A stretch of DNA of 56,125 nucleotides from Novosphingobium sp. B 225 (GCF_002198665.1 NZ_MWLM01000059.1:1-56125); one strand, 5' to 3'; counted from the first letter of the stretch, positions 8,884 through 17,251 are shown. Notes: generated by a model not told the origin, from the sequence alone. Program-made: numbers and translations.

Positions 8884-10608
8884 TCAAGTCTTGTCGTCGT
8901 CGGTCTTGCGGTCCTGCCGTTCGGTCCGGCGGGGCAGGGCGGCATCGTGATAGGAATGGCACATTGCGCAGCTCGATGGAACTTTGGCTTTGTGCGCCGC
9001 CTCGCCCAGATGGCATGTGCGGCACTGTTTCAGCTCCGGCATCAGCACGTCACTGGAACTGCGACTGGCACCGGCGGCATGGCAATCGCTGCATTTGGTC
9101 TGGCGGTGGCTGCGGTGATCGAACCAGCCCTTGGCAAAATAGCGCTGAGTCAGCCGGACCGGCTTGACCCCGCCGAAGCCGGTGACGGCAGGGAGGTGGC
9201 ATTCGCTGCAAACCCCGCCGCGCCCGAAAGCACGCTGGACCGGATCGAGGCTGAGCGGCGGGCGCGGATTGGCCGGGGCCTGGAACCCGCCCCCCAGATT
9301 GCCCGGCAAGCTGCGGCCCGGCAACATCGGTACCACCATGGGCGCGCGCGGTGTGGCGGTGCGCAGGTCGGCCACGGTCTGGTTCACATCGCCATGATGA
9401 AGCGTGCGGAACGTGCCGCCGAACTTGTCGTAAACCAGGCTGTGGCAGGATTGGCAATCGCGCTCCATGTTGATTGCGCGGAACCGCACGCCTTGCTCAT
9501 CCTTGCGGTGGCAATTCTGGCAATCGAGACCTGCCTTGCCATAGGAACCCAAGGTCATCGCCATCTTCGCCACACCGCCGCGCGGATCGAGGTGGACGCG
9601 GTGCGAAAAGACCAGCCCGTTGTTCTCTTGTGGGTTGGCGTCCAGCGAGATCGGGGTCAGTTCCTTGCGGTTGGAATCGGTGACGATCAGCGCCTTGAAC
9701 TGCGGATGCAGGGTGCCGAAATCGCCCGCGTCACCCAGCTTGGTATCGTGCAGCCGCTTACTCAGGCTGGAATGGCAATCCGAACAGAACTGCTGCTGGG
9801 CGGGCTGCATCGGCCCGGCCCCTTCGTGTTCGCGGTGGCAATCGACGCAGGCGCCGGGGCCGGGCTTGCCGAACATCCCCGCCACTTTCCACAGGAACGT
9901 TCGCCCAAGTGGCAGATCGCCACGCGCGCCGGCCAGCCGCACTGCCTGGGCATGATCGTGGCTGTCCTTGTGGCAGCTCTTGCAGCTGTCATCGCGGACC
10001 GATTCGAACGGTTTGACATGGCATGCGGTGCATTGCCCCTCCAGGCCGTGGTGCGCCTTGCTCAGCGGCCCCGGTGTCCAGCTGCCATCTCCCATGACCG
10101 TGGCCTTGGGGCCGGGTTCGCGGGTCAGGTTGTTGTAGATCGGCACCAGCAGAAAACTCGCCAGCACAGCCAGCGCCAGGATCCAGGCCAAGGCTCGCCG
10201 CCCCGGCAATATCCCGGCCAGGGTGAAGCTGCGCTTTTCATCGAACAGCGCAGCCCCCGGATCGGCATCTTGCGGGTGGATCGTCAGCAGCAGCGCGTCG
10301 CCATCGCGGGTCAGGGCGATGCGGGTTGATCCGAATTTCAGTTCTGCACCAGTTGCCGGATCGATCGTGGCGCTGGTGGTGCTGCGCCCGTCGAGAGCGA
10401 AGCCCAGCGTGCCCAGTGCGGCGATGCTGACCCGCCCGCCGCCGACATCGGCGATCCGGGCATGGGCGGGATCGACCCCCAGATCGGCCAGGTCGATCTC
10501 GCAGGCGCTGTCGCGCCCGACACGGATGCTGTCCGCCACCACATCCCGATCGCGCACGATTTCGCGGCCGGCGGCGGTCTGTTCAATTGTGCGGATGCGA
10601 AAGATCAT
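8884..10608 (-). CDS. FHA domain-transmembrane-decaheme cytochrome c fusion
   Basis: 574 residues. The N-terminal 110 residues resemble an FHA phosphothreonine-binding domain (G31-R32 with S34, then H49 in 'PAHARI'), although the usual Ser-Arg before the His is replaced by Asp-Pro. One membrane helix follows at about 138-158. The rest, predicted periplasmic, carries ten CXXCH motifs: CTACH (193), CKSCH, CVDCH, CSDCH, CQNCH, CQSCH, CSECH, CSDCH, CRTCH and CAMCH near 547, followed by a charged tail. This puts a cytosolic signalling domain and ten periplasmic hemes on one chain. It lies six bases after the di-heme b-type protein and is its likely electron partner. The orientation (FHA in the cytosol) assumes the helix acts as an uncleaved signal anchor. 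Confidence 0.85.
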   Translation of the reverse strand: MIFRIRTIEQTAAGREIVRDRDVVADSIRVGRDSACEIDLADLGVDPAHARIADVGGGRVSIAALGTLGFALDGRSTTSATIDPATGAELKFGSTRIALTRDGDALLLTIHPQDADPGAALFDEKRSFTLAGILPGRRALAWILALAVLASFLLVPIYNNLTREPGPKATVMGDGSWTPGPLSKAHHGLEGQCTACHVKPFESVRDDSCKSCHKDSHDHAQAVRLAGARGDLPLGRTFLWKVAGMFGKPGPGACVDCHREHEGAGPMQPAQQQFCSDCHSSLSKRLHDTKLGDAGDFGTLHPQFKALIVTDSNRKELTPISLDANPQENNGLVFSHRVHLDPRGGVAKMAMTLGSYGKAGLDCQNCHRKDEQGVRFRAINMERDCQSCHSLVYDKFGGTFRTLHHGDVNQTVADLRTATPRAPMVVPMLPGRSLPGNLGGGFQAPANPRPPLSLDPVQRAFGRGGVCSECHLPAVTGFGGVKPVRLTQRYFAKGWFDHRSHRQTKCSDCHAAGASRSSSDVLMPELKQCRTCHLGEAAHKAKVPSSCAMCHSYHDAALPRRTERQDRKTDDDKT

Positions 10609-10614
10609 GCGCGC

Positions 10615-11460
10615 CTACCAGTAATAGAACACGCTGATCACATGCGCGGTAAGCGCTGCGAGCAGGGCGAAAGTGAGGGGGACGTGGACATAGAGCCACA
10701 CTTCCAGCAGCGCCTTCAGCCGCAGATGGCGGCGCATCCGGGCGAGCTGGGTCTTGCGCTTCAAGAGCAGCGCGGCCACGCGGGCGGCTTCGGGATCGGC
10801 GTGGTCATCGCCCAGTTCGGTGATCGCGTGCTGGGTGGTGCAGCGCGGATAGCGGCCCGAAAGCCGCGCCCATGCGCCGTGGCCGAACGGGTCCTCGGCC
10901 AGCACCGCCCGGACCAACCCGGCCTCGGCGGGCGGCAAGGGCTGCGCAGCATCGAGCAGCTGCCGGTCCAGCGCGCGGATCGCTTCCATCATCTGGCCCT
11001 GGGTAAATTCCTCGCGGTTCTGGCTGAGCGCAGCGGGCAGGGTGGCATAGGCGACCACTCCCCAGATCCCGGACAGGATCACCAGCACCATCAGCACATA
11101 GGCCAGCGTGTGGACGTTCCAGCCGAACTGGAACGCGGCATGCAGCGTGCCGATCACCAGCAGCGACAGGCCCAGGTAAACGTGGGCCGAAGTCCAGGCT
11201 TTCAGCGACCAGTTCCCCGCCGTCATCGCCCGCTTGCGAATGCCCAGCAGCGCCAGCCAGACGATCAGGACCAGTCCGATCGTGCCCAGAGTATAGCCAT
11301 ACCAGGTGCCGCCGTTCGGGCGCGGGCCAACGTCGGCAATCAGATAACCCAGCAGCGCGACCAGGCACAGCGCCCCGGCGCGCTTCAACCAGCGGAAATG
11401 GGCATGGCGCAAAAAGCCGTCATGTTCGGCGCTGCGGCGCGGGGTCAGCTCGCCGCTCAT
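10615..11460 (-). CDS. Five-helix inner-membrane protein, predicted di-heme cytochrome b
   Basis: 281 residues. Five hydrophobic helices are seen at about 27-43, 52-72, 91-110, 117-140 and 255-277. Helix 3 holds H93 and H107, and helix 5 holds H259 and H273; both pairs are 14 residues apart, the spacing expected for two stacked b hemes bound between two helices. Further His residues lie near helix ends (19, 21, 117). A charged region of about 110 residues separates helices 4 and 5. The start overlaps the stop of the oxidoreductase/ferredoxin gene (ATGA), which argues for coupled translation and a physical complex. The likely role is to pass electrons between the cytosolic Fe-S module and the periplasmic decaheme protein. 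It resembles cytochrome b561 or formate-dehydrogenase gamma subunits in layout, not clearly in sequence. Confidence 0.72.
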   Translation of the reverse strand: MSGELTPRRSAEHDGFLRHAHFRWLKRAGALCLVALLGYLIADVGPRPNGGTWYGYTLGTIGLVLIVWLALLGIRKRAMTAGNWSLKAWTSAHVYLGLSLLVIGTLHAAFQFGWNVHTLAYVLMVLVILSGIWGVVAYATLPAALSQNREEFTQGQMMEAIRALDRQLLDAAQPLPPAEAGLVRAVLAEDPFGHGAWARLSGRYPRCTTQHAITELGDDHADPEAARVAALLLKRKTQLARMRRHLRLKALLEVWLYVHVPLTFALLAALTAHVISVFYYW

Positions 11461-13901
11461 CCCTCACCTCCCGCGCGGGTGGCGGACAGGAAGGCTTCGG
11501 GCGAAACGCGGATCGCCGCGCCGGTCGGGCAGGCGCGCACACAGGCCGGGCCGCCTTCGATCCCTGAACACATGTCGCACTTGATTGCCTTCTTGGCCTC
11601 GTCAGCGCCTGCAGCGTTCTGCTTGCGCCATTTCTTGGATGGTTCCCCCGGGCCGGGGCCACTGCCGAAGAACAGCCAACTGAGCAGGCCGGGCTTTTGC
11701 GGCGGCACGCTGTCCATCCGGATCACCCCATAGGGGCAGTTGCGCTGGCAGTTGCCGCAGCCGATGCAGCTGTCATCGATGAACACTTCGCCGTCCGCCC
11801 CGCGCCGGATTGCGTTGGGCGGGCAATCGGCCATGCAGTGCGGATGCTCGCAGTGGCGGCAGCTGGTCGGCACGTGGAGGTGGGCATAAGTCCGCCCGGC
11901 CTCGCGGTTGAGGCGCGACAGGCCTTCGTGGCTGTCGGCGCAGGCCTTTTCGCAATTGTCGCAGCCCACGCACAGCGTTTCATCGATCAGCAGCGCGTCG
12001 GTGGCTTCGCCCAGGCCATAGTCGACCAGGAACTGCGCGGTGGCCGAATACATATCGACCGCGCCCGAAAAATTGGCCTTCTCGCCTTCGATGAACTGGT
12101 TGATCTTGCGCCGTGCCTCGGTGTCCTGGCGGGCGCGTTCGCGCAGTGCGGGCTTGCGTTCCAGCAGTGCGGCAAAGGCTTCGCCCGGCAGGCGGATCAC
12201 CTCGCTCTTGATCGCGGCCTTGACTGTGGCAACGCGCGGGGCGTGGTCAATCACAGCCATTTCGCCGAAATAGGCCCCGGCGGGCAGGTAGTTCAGGAAC
12301 ACCTGCTTGCCGCCGATCGCTTTCTCCACGATCATCGATCCGCGCCGGATGATAAAGACGTCCTGGCCTTCATCCCCTTCGGCCAGCACCACTTCGCCCG
12401 CGCGCTTGTTCTGGACTTCGGCCCCGGCGACCAGTTCGGCGACATCGTCCTTGGTCAGCCCCGATCCGAACACCTGCAGCAATTGCCGCTCGATCGAAAT
12501 TCGCGTGACCGCGCGGCCCGCCGCAGGGGCAGTGGCGATCAGTTTCAGCGCGGCTCCGCGCGACATTTCCACGGCTACAGTCGGCTCACCCGCGCGGATC
12601 GTCGCCCCGCGCCGCCGCCCGGAAATCAGCCCGACTTCGCCAAAGATCGATCCCTGCGGAATCGGTACGACCTTGCTCGGATCGTCGCGATCCAGTTCGA
12701 CCAGCACCGAACCTTGCGCAATCGAGAACAGTGACGAACCCTGGTCGTTCCGTTCGAAGATCACTTCGCCCGGGGCAAAGGCGCGGACTTCGCTGTCCAG
12801 CATCAGTTCGCGCAGCTGCAACGCCGACAGTTCGCGGAAAATCTCGACGTTCTGGCCGAGCAGGGTCAGCCAGCCTTCGACATCGCGATTGCCGGGCAGG
12901 GGCTTGAACTTGGCCTCCAGGATCGGTTCGTCAGCGGGCTTGAGCGCGGTGTTTCCGTTAAGGAATTCAACCACGTCATAGCCCTGGTTCATGCAGTGCT
13001 TGATCAGCGGATAGCCCGCCAGCGCGCCGATCACGTGGATCCCGGGCTTGGTGGTTTCGAACACCGGCGACAGCACCGGGAACGCCTCGCGCTCGGGGCT
13101 GGTGAACTGCACCCCGCAAGCCTCGATAAAGGCGCGAGGCGGGTTGGAGCCCATGCGGGCGATGATCCGGTCACAGCGGATCGTCTGCTGCCCGTCACGG
13201 GTATCGAGCACCAGCTCGCTCGCGCGCACTTCGGCCGGGGTGGTTTCGGTGCGGATCGTGATCCGGCCCGCCGCCGCCGCTTCATTGAGCAGCTTGACGT
13301 TGGCGCTTTTGGCGCGGGCGAAATCGGTGCCGCGGTTGAGCACAGTTACCTGGTTCCCCTGGGCCGCGTCTGCCGCCAGCCCCAAGGCGTTTTCGATCCC
13401 CGCATCCCCGGTGCCGACTACGACAATGTGTTCGTCAACATATTCGCCCGGATCGTCGAGCTGATACTGGACGTGTGGCTGATCGGCGCCGGCGCAGCGC
13501 ATCAGGTTGGGGTTGCCCTGGGTGCCGATCGCCAGAATCACGACATCGGCGCGCAGTTCATCTCCGCCTTTGAGCTTCAGGGTGAAATTGCCCTTTTCGC
13601 CCTCGATCGCGGTGACATCGGCCTTGTAGCGTACGTTGATCTTGCCGGCGGCGGCCTGCTCGTCCCATACGCCCAGAATTGCCTCGCGCTTGCCCGCACC
13701 AAAGTCCAGGTCAGAGCGCAGCACCAGGTTGCTGGGCGTCGCCATGACGTGCTTGCCCTTCTGGTACTTGAAGATCGTATCCGACAGGTGGTCGGTCTTT
13801 TCCAGCAACACGTGCGGCAGGCCGAGCGCAGCGGCACGGGCGGCCGCGCTGAGGCCAGCGGGTCCCGATCCGATAATGGCAATGGGCAGACGATCCGCCA
13901 C
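11457..13901 (-). CDS. FAD/NAD(P) oxidoreductase with two cyclic-nucleotide-binding domains and four-cluster ferredoxin module
   Basis: 814 residues from GTG 13901, with GGGGGA six bases upstream; the longer frame to 13979 lacks a good start. Order of domains: a two-dinucleotide-fold flavoprotein (GSGPAG near residue 10 for FAD, GTGDAG for NAD(P)) covering about 1-340; two cNMP-binding domains at about 355-465 and 475-600, each with the phosphate-cassette pattern (FGEVGL...RRRGAT; FGEMAV...APRVAT) retaining the key Arg; then, at about 640-790, four Cys groups (CVGCDNCEKAC, CRHCEHPHCMADC, CIGCGNCQRNC, CDMC-x8-CVRAC), 16 cysteines for four [4Fe-4S] clusters as in DmsB/HybA-type subunits. The flavoprotein resembles YpdA/thioredoxin-reductase folds but has no CXXC pair, so disulfide reduction is unlikely. 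It is the first gene of the operon and probably its cytosolic electron entry or exit, possibly gated by a cyclic nucleotide. Confidence 0.85.
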   Translation of the reverse strand: MADRLPIAIIGSGPAGLSAAARAAALGLPHVLLEKTDHLSDTIFKYQKGKHVMATPSNLVLRSDLDFGAGKREAILGVWDEQAAAGKINVRYKADVTAIEGEKGNFTLKLKGGDELRADVVILAIGTQGNPNLMRCAGADQPHVQYQLDDPGEYVDEHIVVVGTGDAGIENALGLAADAAQGNQVTVLNRGTDFARAKSANVKLLNEAAAAGRITIRTETTPAEVRASELVLDTRDGQQTIRCDRIIARMGSNPPRAFIEACGVQFTSPEREAFPVLSPVFETTKPGIHVIGALAGYPLIKHCMNQGYDVVEFLNGNTALKPADEPILEAKFKPLPGNRDVEGWLTLLGQNVEIFRELSALQLRELMLDSEVRAFAPGEVIFERNDQGSSLFSIAQGSVLVELDRDDPSKVVPIPQGSIFGEVGLISGRRRGATIRAGEPTVAVEMSRGAALKLIATAPAAGRAVTRISIERQLLQVFGSGLTKDDVAELVAGAEVQNKRAGEVVLAEGDEGQDVFIIRRGSMIVEKAIGGKQVFLNYLPAGAYFGEMAVIDHAPRVATVKAAIKSEVIRLPGEAFAALLERKPALRERARQDTEARRKINQFIEGEKANFSGAVDMYSATAQFLVDYGLGEATDALLIDETLCVGCDNCEKACADSHEGLSRLNREAGRTYAHLHVPTSCRHCEHPHCMADCPPNAIRRGADGEVFIDDSCIGCGNCQRNCPYGVIRMDSVPPQKPGLLSWLFFGSGPGPGEPSKKWRKQNAAGADEAKKAIKCDMCSGIEGGPACVRACPTGAAIRVSPEAFLSATRAGGEG

Positions 13902-14034
13902 AGCATTTCCCCCACACGCTGCGCCCTGCAGATGCCATTGCCCTGAGTGGGTGGCCCCTGCTTGACACCGGCGATCCAAACCTGCGACCGTCAGGATATT
14001 GTCTTTGTTACAGCTTATGGACCGAAAGGGCGGA
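13902..14034. promoter_or_regulatory. Divergent promoter region of the electron-transfer operon and TPR gene
   Basis: This 133-base gap separates the divergent starts of the oxidoreductase operon (-) and the TPR protein (+), so promoters for both must lie here or inside the gene ends. A TTGACA box is seen at 13962-13967 but no -10 hexamer at proper spacing was found, and no clear operator palindrome. The call rests on position alone. Confidence 0.4.
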
Positions 14035-14943
14035 ATGACTCAAGCACAGAGATCGCGTTTGGGAACCGGGCGGCTGATCGCGCTTGGATCGGCATTGATC
14101 GCGCTGGGCGCGATCGGTTGGGCCGTGTTGCACCAACGTCCCGCAGCGACCCTGGCCGCACCCGGATCAGCAGGCATGAGCGTGCCGTCCGCCGGGATCG
14201 ATTCGCTGGAGGCCGCCGTGGAGGCCAAGCCGCAAGATCCATCCGCCTGGCAGGCACTGGGCGGTGCCCGGTTTGATGCGGGGCAATATGCCGGCGCGGT
14301 TGATGCCTATGCCCGGCTGACCGCGCTGAAGCCACAGGACGCGCAAGGCTGGTCTGCGCTGGGCGAAGCACGCGTGATGGCCAGCGAGCGTGATCCGATG
14401 CCTGCCGATGCGCTGGCTGCCTTCCAGAAGGCGGCGACACTTGATGCCGCCAACCCGCGTGCGCGGTATTTCCTGGCGGTGAAGAAGGACCTTGATGGCG
14501 ATCACCAGGGCGCGATCTCGGATTGGCTCGCGTTGCTGAAGGACACCCCGCCGGGCGCGCCCTGGCTGGCGGACCTGACCCGGACGATCGAACAGGTCGG
14601 CAAGATCAACCGCATTCCCGTCACGGCCCGGATCGCCGCGAACGCGCCCAAGGCGGCTGTTGCCACAGCCGGCATTCCAGGGCCGGACAAGCAGGCCTTG
14701 GCCCAGGCCACCAGCATTCCCCCCAGCCAGCAGCGCGGCATGGCCGATCAGATGGTCGCCAGCCTTGATGCCAAGCTCAAGGCCAATCCCGGTAATGTCG
14801 ATGGCTGGATCATGCTGATCCGCAGCCGCATGGTGTTGAACCAGCCGGACAAGGCCGCTCAGGCCTTGCGCGATGCAATTGCGGCCAACCCGACCCGGGC
14901 CGACATGCTGCGCCAGCAAGCGGCCATTCTGGGAGTGGAATAG
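14035..14943 (+). CDS. Membrane-anchored TPR protein, cytochrome c biogenesis (CcmI/NrfG-like)
   Basis: 302 residues from ATG 14035, preceded by AAAGGG at a good distance; an in-frame ATG at 14017 is the alternative. An N-terminal membrane helix (about 13-31) is followed by a Pro/Ala linker and TPR units (near 55-160, 'WQALGGARFDAGQYAGAVDAY' style), and a further pair at the C-terminus ('GWIMLIRSRMVLNQPDKAAQAL'). This layout matches the periplasmic TPR half of CcmI/CycH or NrfG, which present apocytochrome to the heme lyase. The gene is divergent from the operon encoding a ten-heme cytochrome, which supports a role in maturing those cytochromes. No CcmF/CcmH genes are in the window, so a general TPR scaffold remains possible. 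Confidence 0.65.
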   Translation: MTQAQRSRLGTGRLIALGSALIALGAIGWAVLHQRPAATLAAPGSAGMSVPSAGIDSLEAAVEAKPQDPSAWQALGGARFDAGQYAGAVDAYARLTALKPQDAQGWSALGEARVMASERDPMPADALAAFQKAATLDAANPRARYFLAVKKDLDGDHQGAISDWLALLKDTPPGAPWLADLTRTIEQVGKINRIPVTARIAANAPKAAVATAGIPGPDKQALAQATSIPPSQQRGMADQMVASLDAKLKANPGNVDGWIMLIRSRMVLNQPDKAAQALRDAIAANPTRADMLRQQAAILGVE

Positions 14944-14955
14944 GCCCCCGGTGTC

Positions 14956-15486
14956 CTAAACCGGTCGATGTTCCCACAGGAAGATCAGCAGGGTCAGCGC
15001 CAGTCCGCCCAGGAAGATGCGATAGGCCAGGCCCAGATAGCGGTACTTCTTGCGTTGGAGCACTTGCCCGTTCTGGTAGATGTCGCGGATCATGACCCGG
15101 AAAACGTCTTCGTCGCGGTGCAGGGCGGAGAGGATGCGTTCGGCAAACTCCTCCTCGCTCCACTGGGTGAAAACGCCGAAGAACAGCCGGTTTTCCTGCC
15201 CCGGAATCAACGGCGGCGGTTTGACAGTGGGCATGATCGCCGCGACCGAGCAGAACACCGCGCAAAAAGCTGACAACGCCAGCACCAGCAGCGACAGCGG
15301 CAAAGTTCCTTTGCTTGCCTGCCCGACCGTGATGGTGAAGACCACAAAGGCCGCGCCCATCAGGATCGAGGCCTTCTGGTCCGCCATCTGGCTGAGCTGC
15401 AGGTTCACCTGGGTGACGGTGCGGACCAGATAGATCGCATCGCGGGTATAGGCTTGCGGCTCGCTGCTGGCGGCGTTTTCCCCCAT
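14956..15486 (-). CDS. Pycsar-effector-like membrane protein (DUF5706/PycTM family), orphan
   Basis: 176 residues from ATG 15486. The family pattern is clear: an N-terminal amphipathic segment ending in 'DQKASILMGA', two adjacent hydrophobic helices (about 31-50 and 59-78), a soluble middle with 'NRLFFGVF', then 'IYQNGQVLQRKKYRYLGLAYR' leading into a final helix near 154-172. In Pycsar anti-phage systems such proteins disrupt the membrane when they bind cCMP or cUMP made by a PycC cyclase. No nucleotide cyclase gene lies in this window, and the gene sits eight bases from the gdhA stop among housekeeping genes. It may therefore be a domesticated or unrelated family member. Its 3' end faces that of the TPR gene. 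Confidence 0.75.
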   Translation of the reverse strand: MGENAASSEPQAYTRDAIYLVRTVTQVNLQLSQMADQKASILMGAAFVVFTITVGQASKGTLPLSLLVLALSAFCAVFCSVAAIMPTVKPPPLIPGQENRLFFGVFTQWSEEEFAERILSALHRDEDVFRVMIRDIYQNGQVLQRKKYRYLGLAYRIFLGGLALTLLIFLWEHRPV

Positions 15487-15493
15487 CGGCGCG

Positions 15494-16849
15494 TTAGACC
15501 ACGCCGAAGGCCAGCATCGCATCAGCCACTTTCTTGAAGCCGCCGATGTTCGCGCCGCGAACATAGTCGCAGTATCCGCCGCCTTGCTGCCCGTATTCGA
15601 GGCAGCGGGCGTGAATGCCCGACATGATGTCCTTCAGCATCTGCTGGAGTTCGTCTTCCTTCCACGATCGCCGCGCGGAATTCTGGCTCATTTCCAGACC
15701 CGAAACCGCGACGCCGCCCGCGTTGCTGGCTTTGCCCGGAGCGTAGAGCAGCTTTGCGGCCTTGAACACGTGGACGCCTTCCAGATCGGTCGGCATGTTC
15801 GCGCCTTCGGACACGGCGATGCAGCCGTTGGCGACCAGTGTCCGCGCATCATCGCCCAGCAGCTCGTTCTGCGTGGCGCAGGGCAGGGCGAGTTCGCATT
15901 TGACTCCCCACGGGGTCTGCCCGGCATGGAAGGTCGCGCCTTTGAATTCGGCGCAATAGTCCTCGATCCGGCCGCGGCGGTGGGTCTTGTGAGTCTTGAC
16001 CCAGTCAATCTTGTCCTGGGTGATACCATCGGGATCGTGGATGAATCCGCCCGAATCCGACAGGGTCAGCACTTTGCCGCCCAACTGGACAATCTTTTCT
16101 GCGGCATGGGTGGCGACATTGCCCGATCCGGAAATGACTGCGGTCTTGCCCGCAACCCCATCGCCGCGCGTCGCCAGCATATTTTCAAGAAAATAGACCG
16201 CGCCGTAACCGGTCGCTTCGGTGCGGATCAGCGATCCTCCCCATTCCAGCCCCTTGCCGGTCAAAACCCCGGTGAATTCGTTGGTGATCCGCTTGTACTG
16301 CCCGAACATGTAGCCGATCTCGCGCCCGCCCACGCCGATGTCCCCGGCGGGAACATCGATGTCCGCGCCGATGTGGCGGTAGAGTTCGGTCATGAAGCTC
16401 TGGCAAAAGCGCATGATCTCGCGCACCGACTTACCCTTGGGGTTGAAGTTCGATCCGCCCTTTCCGCCGCCCATCGGCAGCCCGGTCAGCGCGTTCTTGA
16501 AGGTCTGTTCAAAGGCCAGGAATTTCAGCACGCTTTCGGTGACGCTGGGGTGGAACCGGATCCCGCCCTTGTAAGGGCCGATCGCATTGTTGTTCTGCAC
16601 CCGCCAACCGCGCTGGACGCGGATGTTGCCCTTGTCATCCTCCCAGCAGACACGGAAACTGACCACCCGGTCCGGCTCCGCGATGCGGCGCAGGATCTGC
16701 TGGGCGTGGTATTCTTCCTTGTCCTGGATGAAGTCGAAGATGTCCTCAGCCACTTCCTGCACGGCCTGAACGAATTCGGGCTGATAGGCGTTGCGGCGCT
16801 TCACCCCTTCCATGAAGGTATTGAAATCGACGTGATCAGATACGGCCAT
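15494..16849 (-). CDS. gdhA: NADP-type glutamate dehydrogenase
   Basis: 451 residues, the normal size of hexameric bacterial GdhA (EC 1.4.1.4), which forms glutamate from 2-oxoglutarate and ammonium. The substrate-binding stretch 'GPYKGGIRFHP', the glycine-rich 'GLPMGGGKGG' with its catalytic lysine, and the aspartate in 'VPAGDIGVGGREIGYM' are all intact; the coenzyme fold shows 'VISGSGNVATHAAEK'. ATG 16849 is preceded by AAGGGGAGG at eight bases. The gene appears to be transcribed alone or with the Pycsar-effector-like gene just downstream. Confidence 0.96.
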   Translation of the reverse strand: MAVSDHVDFNTFMEGVKRRNAYQPEFVQAVQEVAEDIFDFIQDKEEYHAQQILRRIAEPDRVVSFRVCWEDDKGNIRVQRGWRVQNNNAIGPYKGGIRFHPSVTESVLKFLAFEQTFKNALTGLPMGGGKGGSNFNPKGKSVREIMRFCQSFMTELYRHIGADIDVPAGDIGVGGREIGYMFGQYKRITNEFTGVLTGKGLEWGGSLIRTEATGYGAVYFLENMLATRGDGVAGKTAVISGSGNVATHAAEKIVQLGGKVLTLSDSGGFIHDPDGITQDKIDWVKTHKTHRRGRIEDYCAEFKGATFHAGQTPWGVKCELALPCATQNELLGDDARTLVANGCIAVSEGANMPTDLEGVHVFKAAKLLYAPGKASNAGGVAVSGLEMSQNSARRSWKEDELQQMLKDIMSGIHARCLEYGQQGGGYCDYVRGANIGGFKKVADAMLAFGVV

Positions 16850-17174
16850 GGCCCGCCTCCCCTTGCAAGCGTGGTTGAACGCGACCGCTGCAAATCGTTC
16901 TTATTATTGGCTGACGGTATTATGTTCCAAGGCGCTTGGCTACTCGAAAGTATTCTGGTTCCCAGTGGCTTTTGATTGGTGCCAATTGCGTGGTCTGCGT
17001 TGTTCCCGCCAGGTGAATGGGCAGCCGGTTACCCGATGGGCCGGAATCCACGAAGGCCATCGCGACCCGTTTGATCGGACTATTGCAGGTGGGGCATGAA
17101 AATCTGCGCCACCAGCGCAGGATCACACCTGAAACGGCGATTAGGGGGGGCAGTTTATTGAAACAAAAAGAAAA
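16850..17174. other. Gene-free interval upstream of gdhA
   Basis: This stretch lies between gdhA and tRNA-Pro, both on the - strand. It must hold the gdhA promoter; the - strand close to the start is AT-richer (TAATAATAAGAA near 16897-16908). A - strand open frame across it (16920-17213) runs into the tRNA and has only one CXXC pair and no family resemblance. No riboswitch or conserved structure was recognised. Confidence 0.4.
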
Positions 17175-17251
17175 TGGTCGGGACGAGAGGATTCGAACCT
17201 CCGACCCCCACACCCCCAGTGTGATGCGCTACCAGGCTGCGCTACGTCCCG
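17175..17251 (-). tRNA. tRNA-Pro (anticodon GGG), CCA encoded
   Basis: Read on the - strand, the 77-base segment gives a 7-bp acceptor stem (CGGGACG / CGTCCCG), a D arm with 'AGCGCAGCCTGGTAGCGC', an anticodon stem TCACA/TGTGG around loop CTGGGGG, and a T arm with GGTTCGAATC. The anticodon is GGG, reading CCC and CCU. The discriminator A is followed directly by an encoded CCA and then TTTTCTTTTT, a likely terminator run. Proline identity follows from the anticodon. Confidence 0.95.

Noticed and set aside
11457..13901. Thioredoxin reductase assignment for the large oxidoreductase
   Set aside because: The fold is similar but the redox CXXC pair is missing from the flavoprotein part; cysteines occur only in the Fe-S module, apart from isolated residues.
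14956..15486. Complete Pycsar anti-phage system
   Set aside because: Only the effector-like protein is present; no nucleotide cyclase gene was found on either side.
16920..17213. Small - strand protein with one CXXC pair upstream of gdhA
   Set aside because: Its start lies within tRNA-Pro, and the first residues are simply the translated tRNA; no second metal pair or known family.
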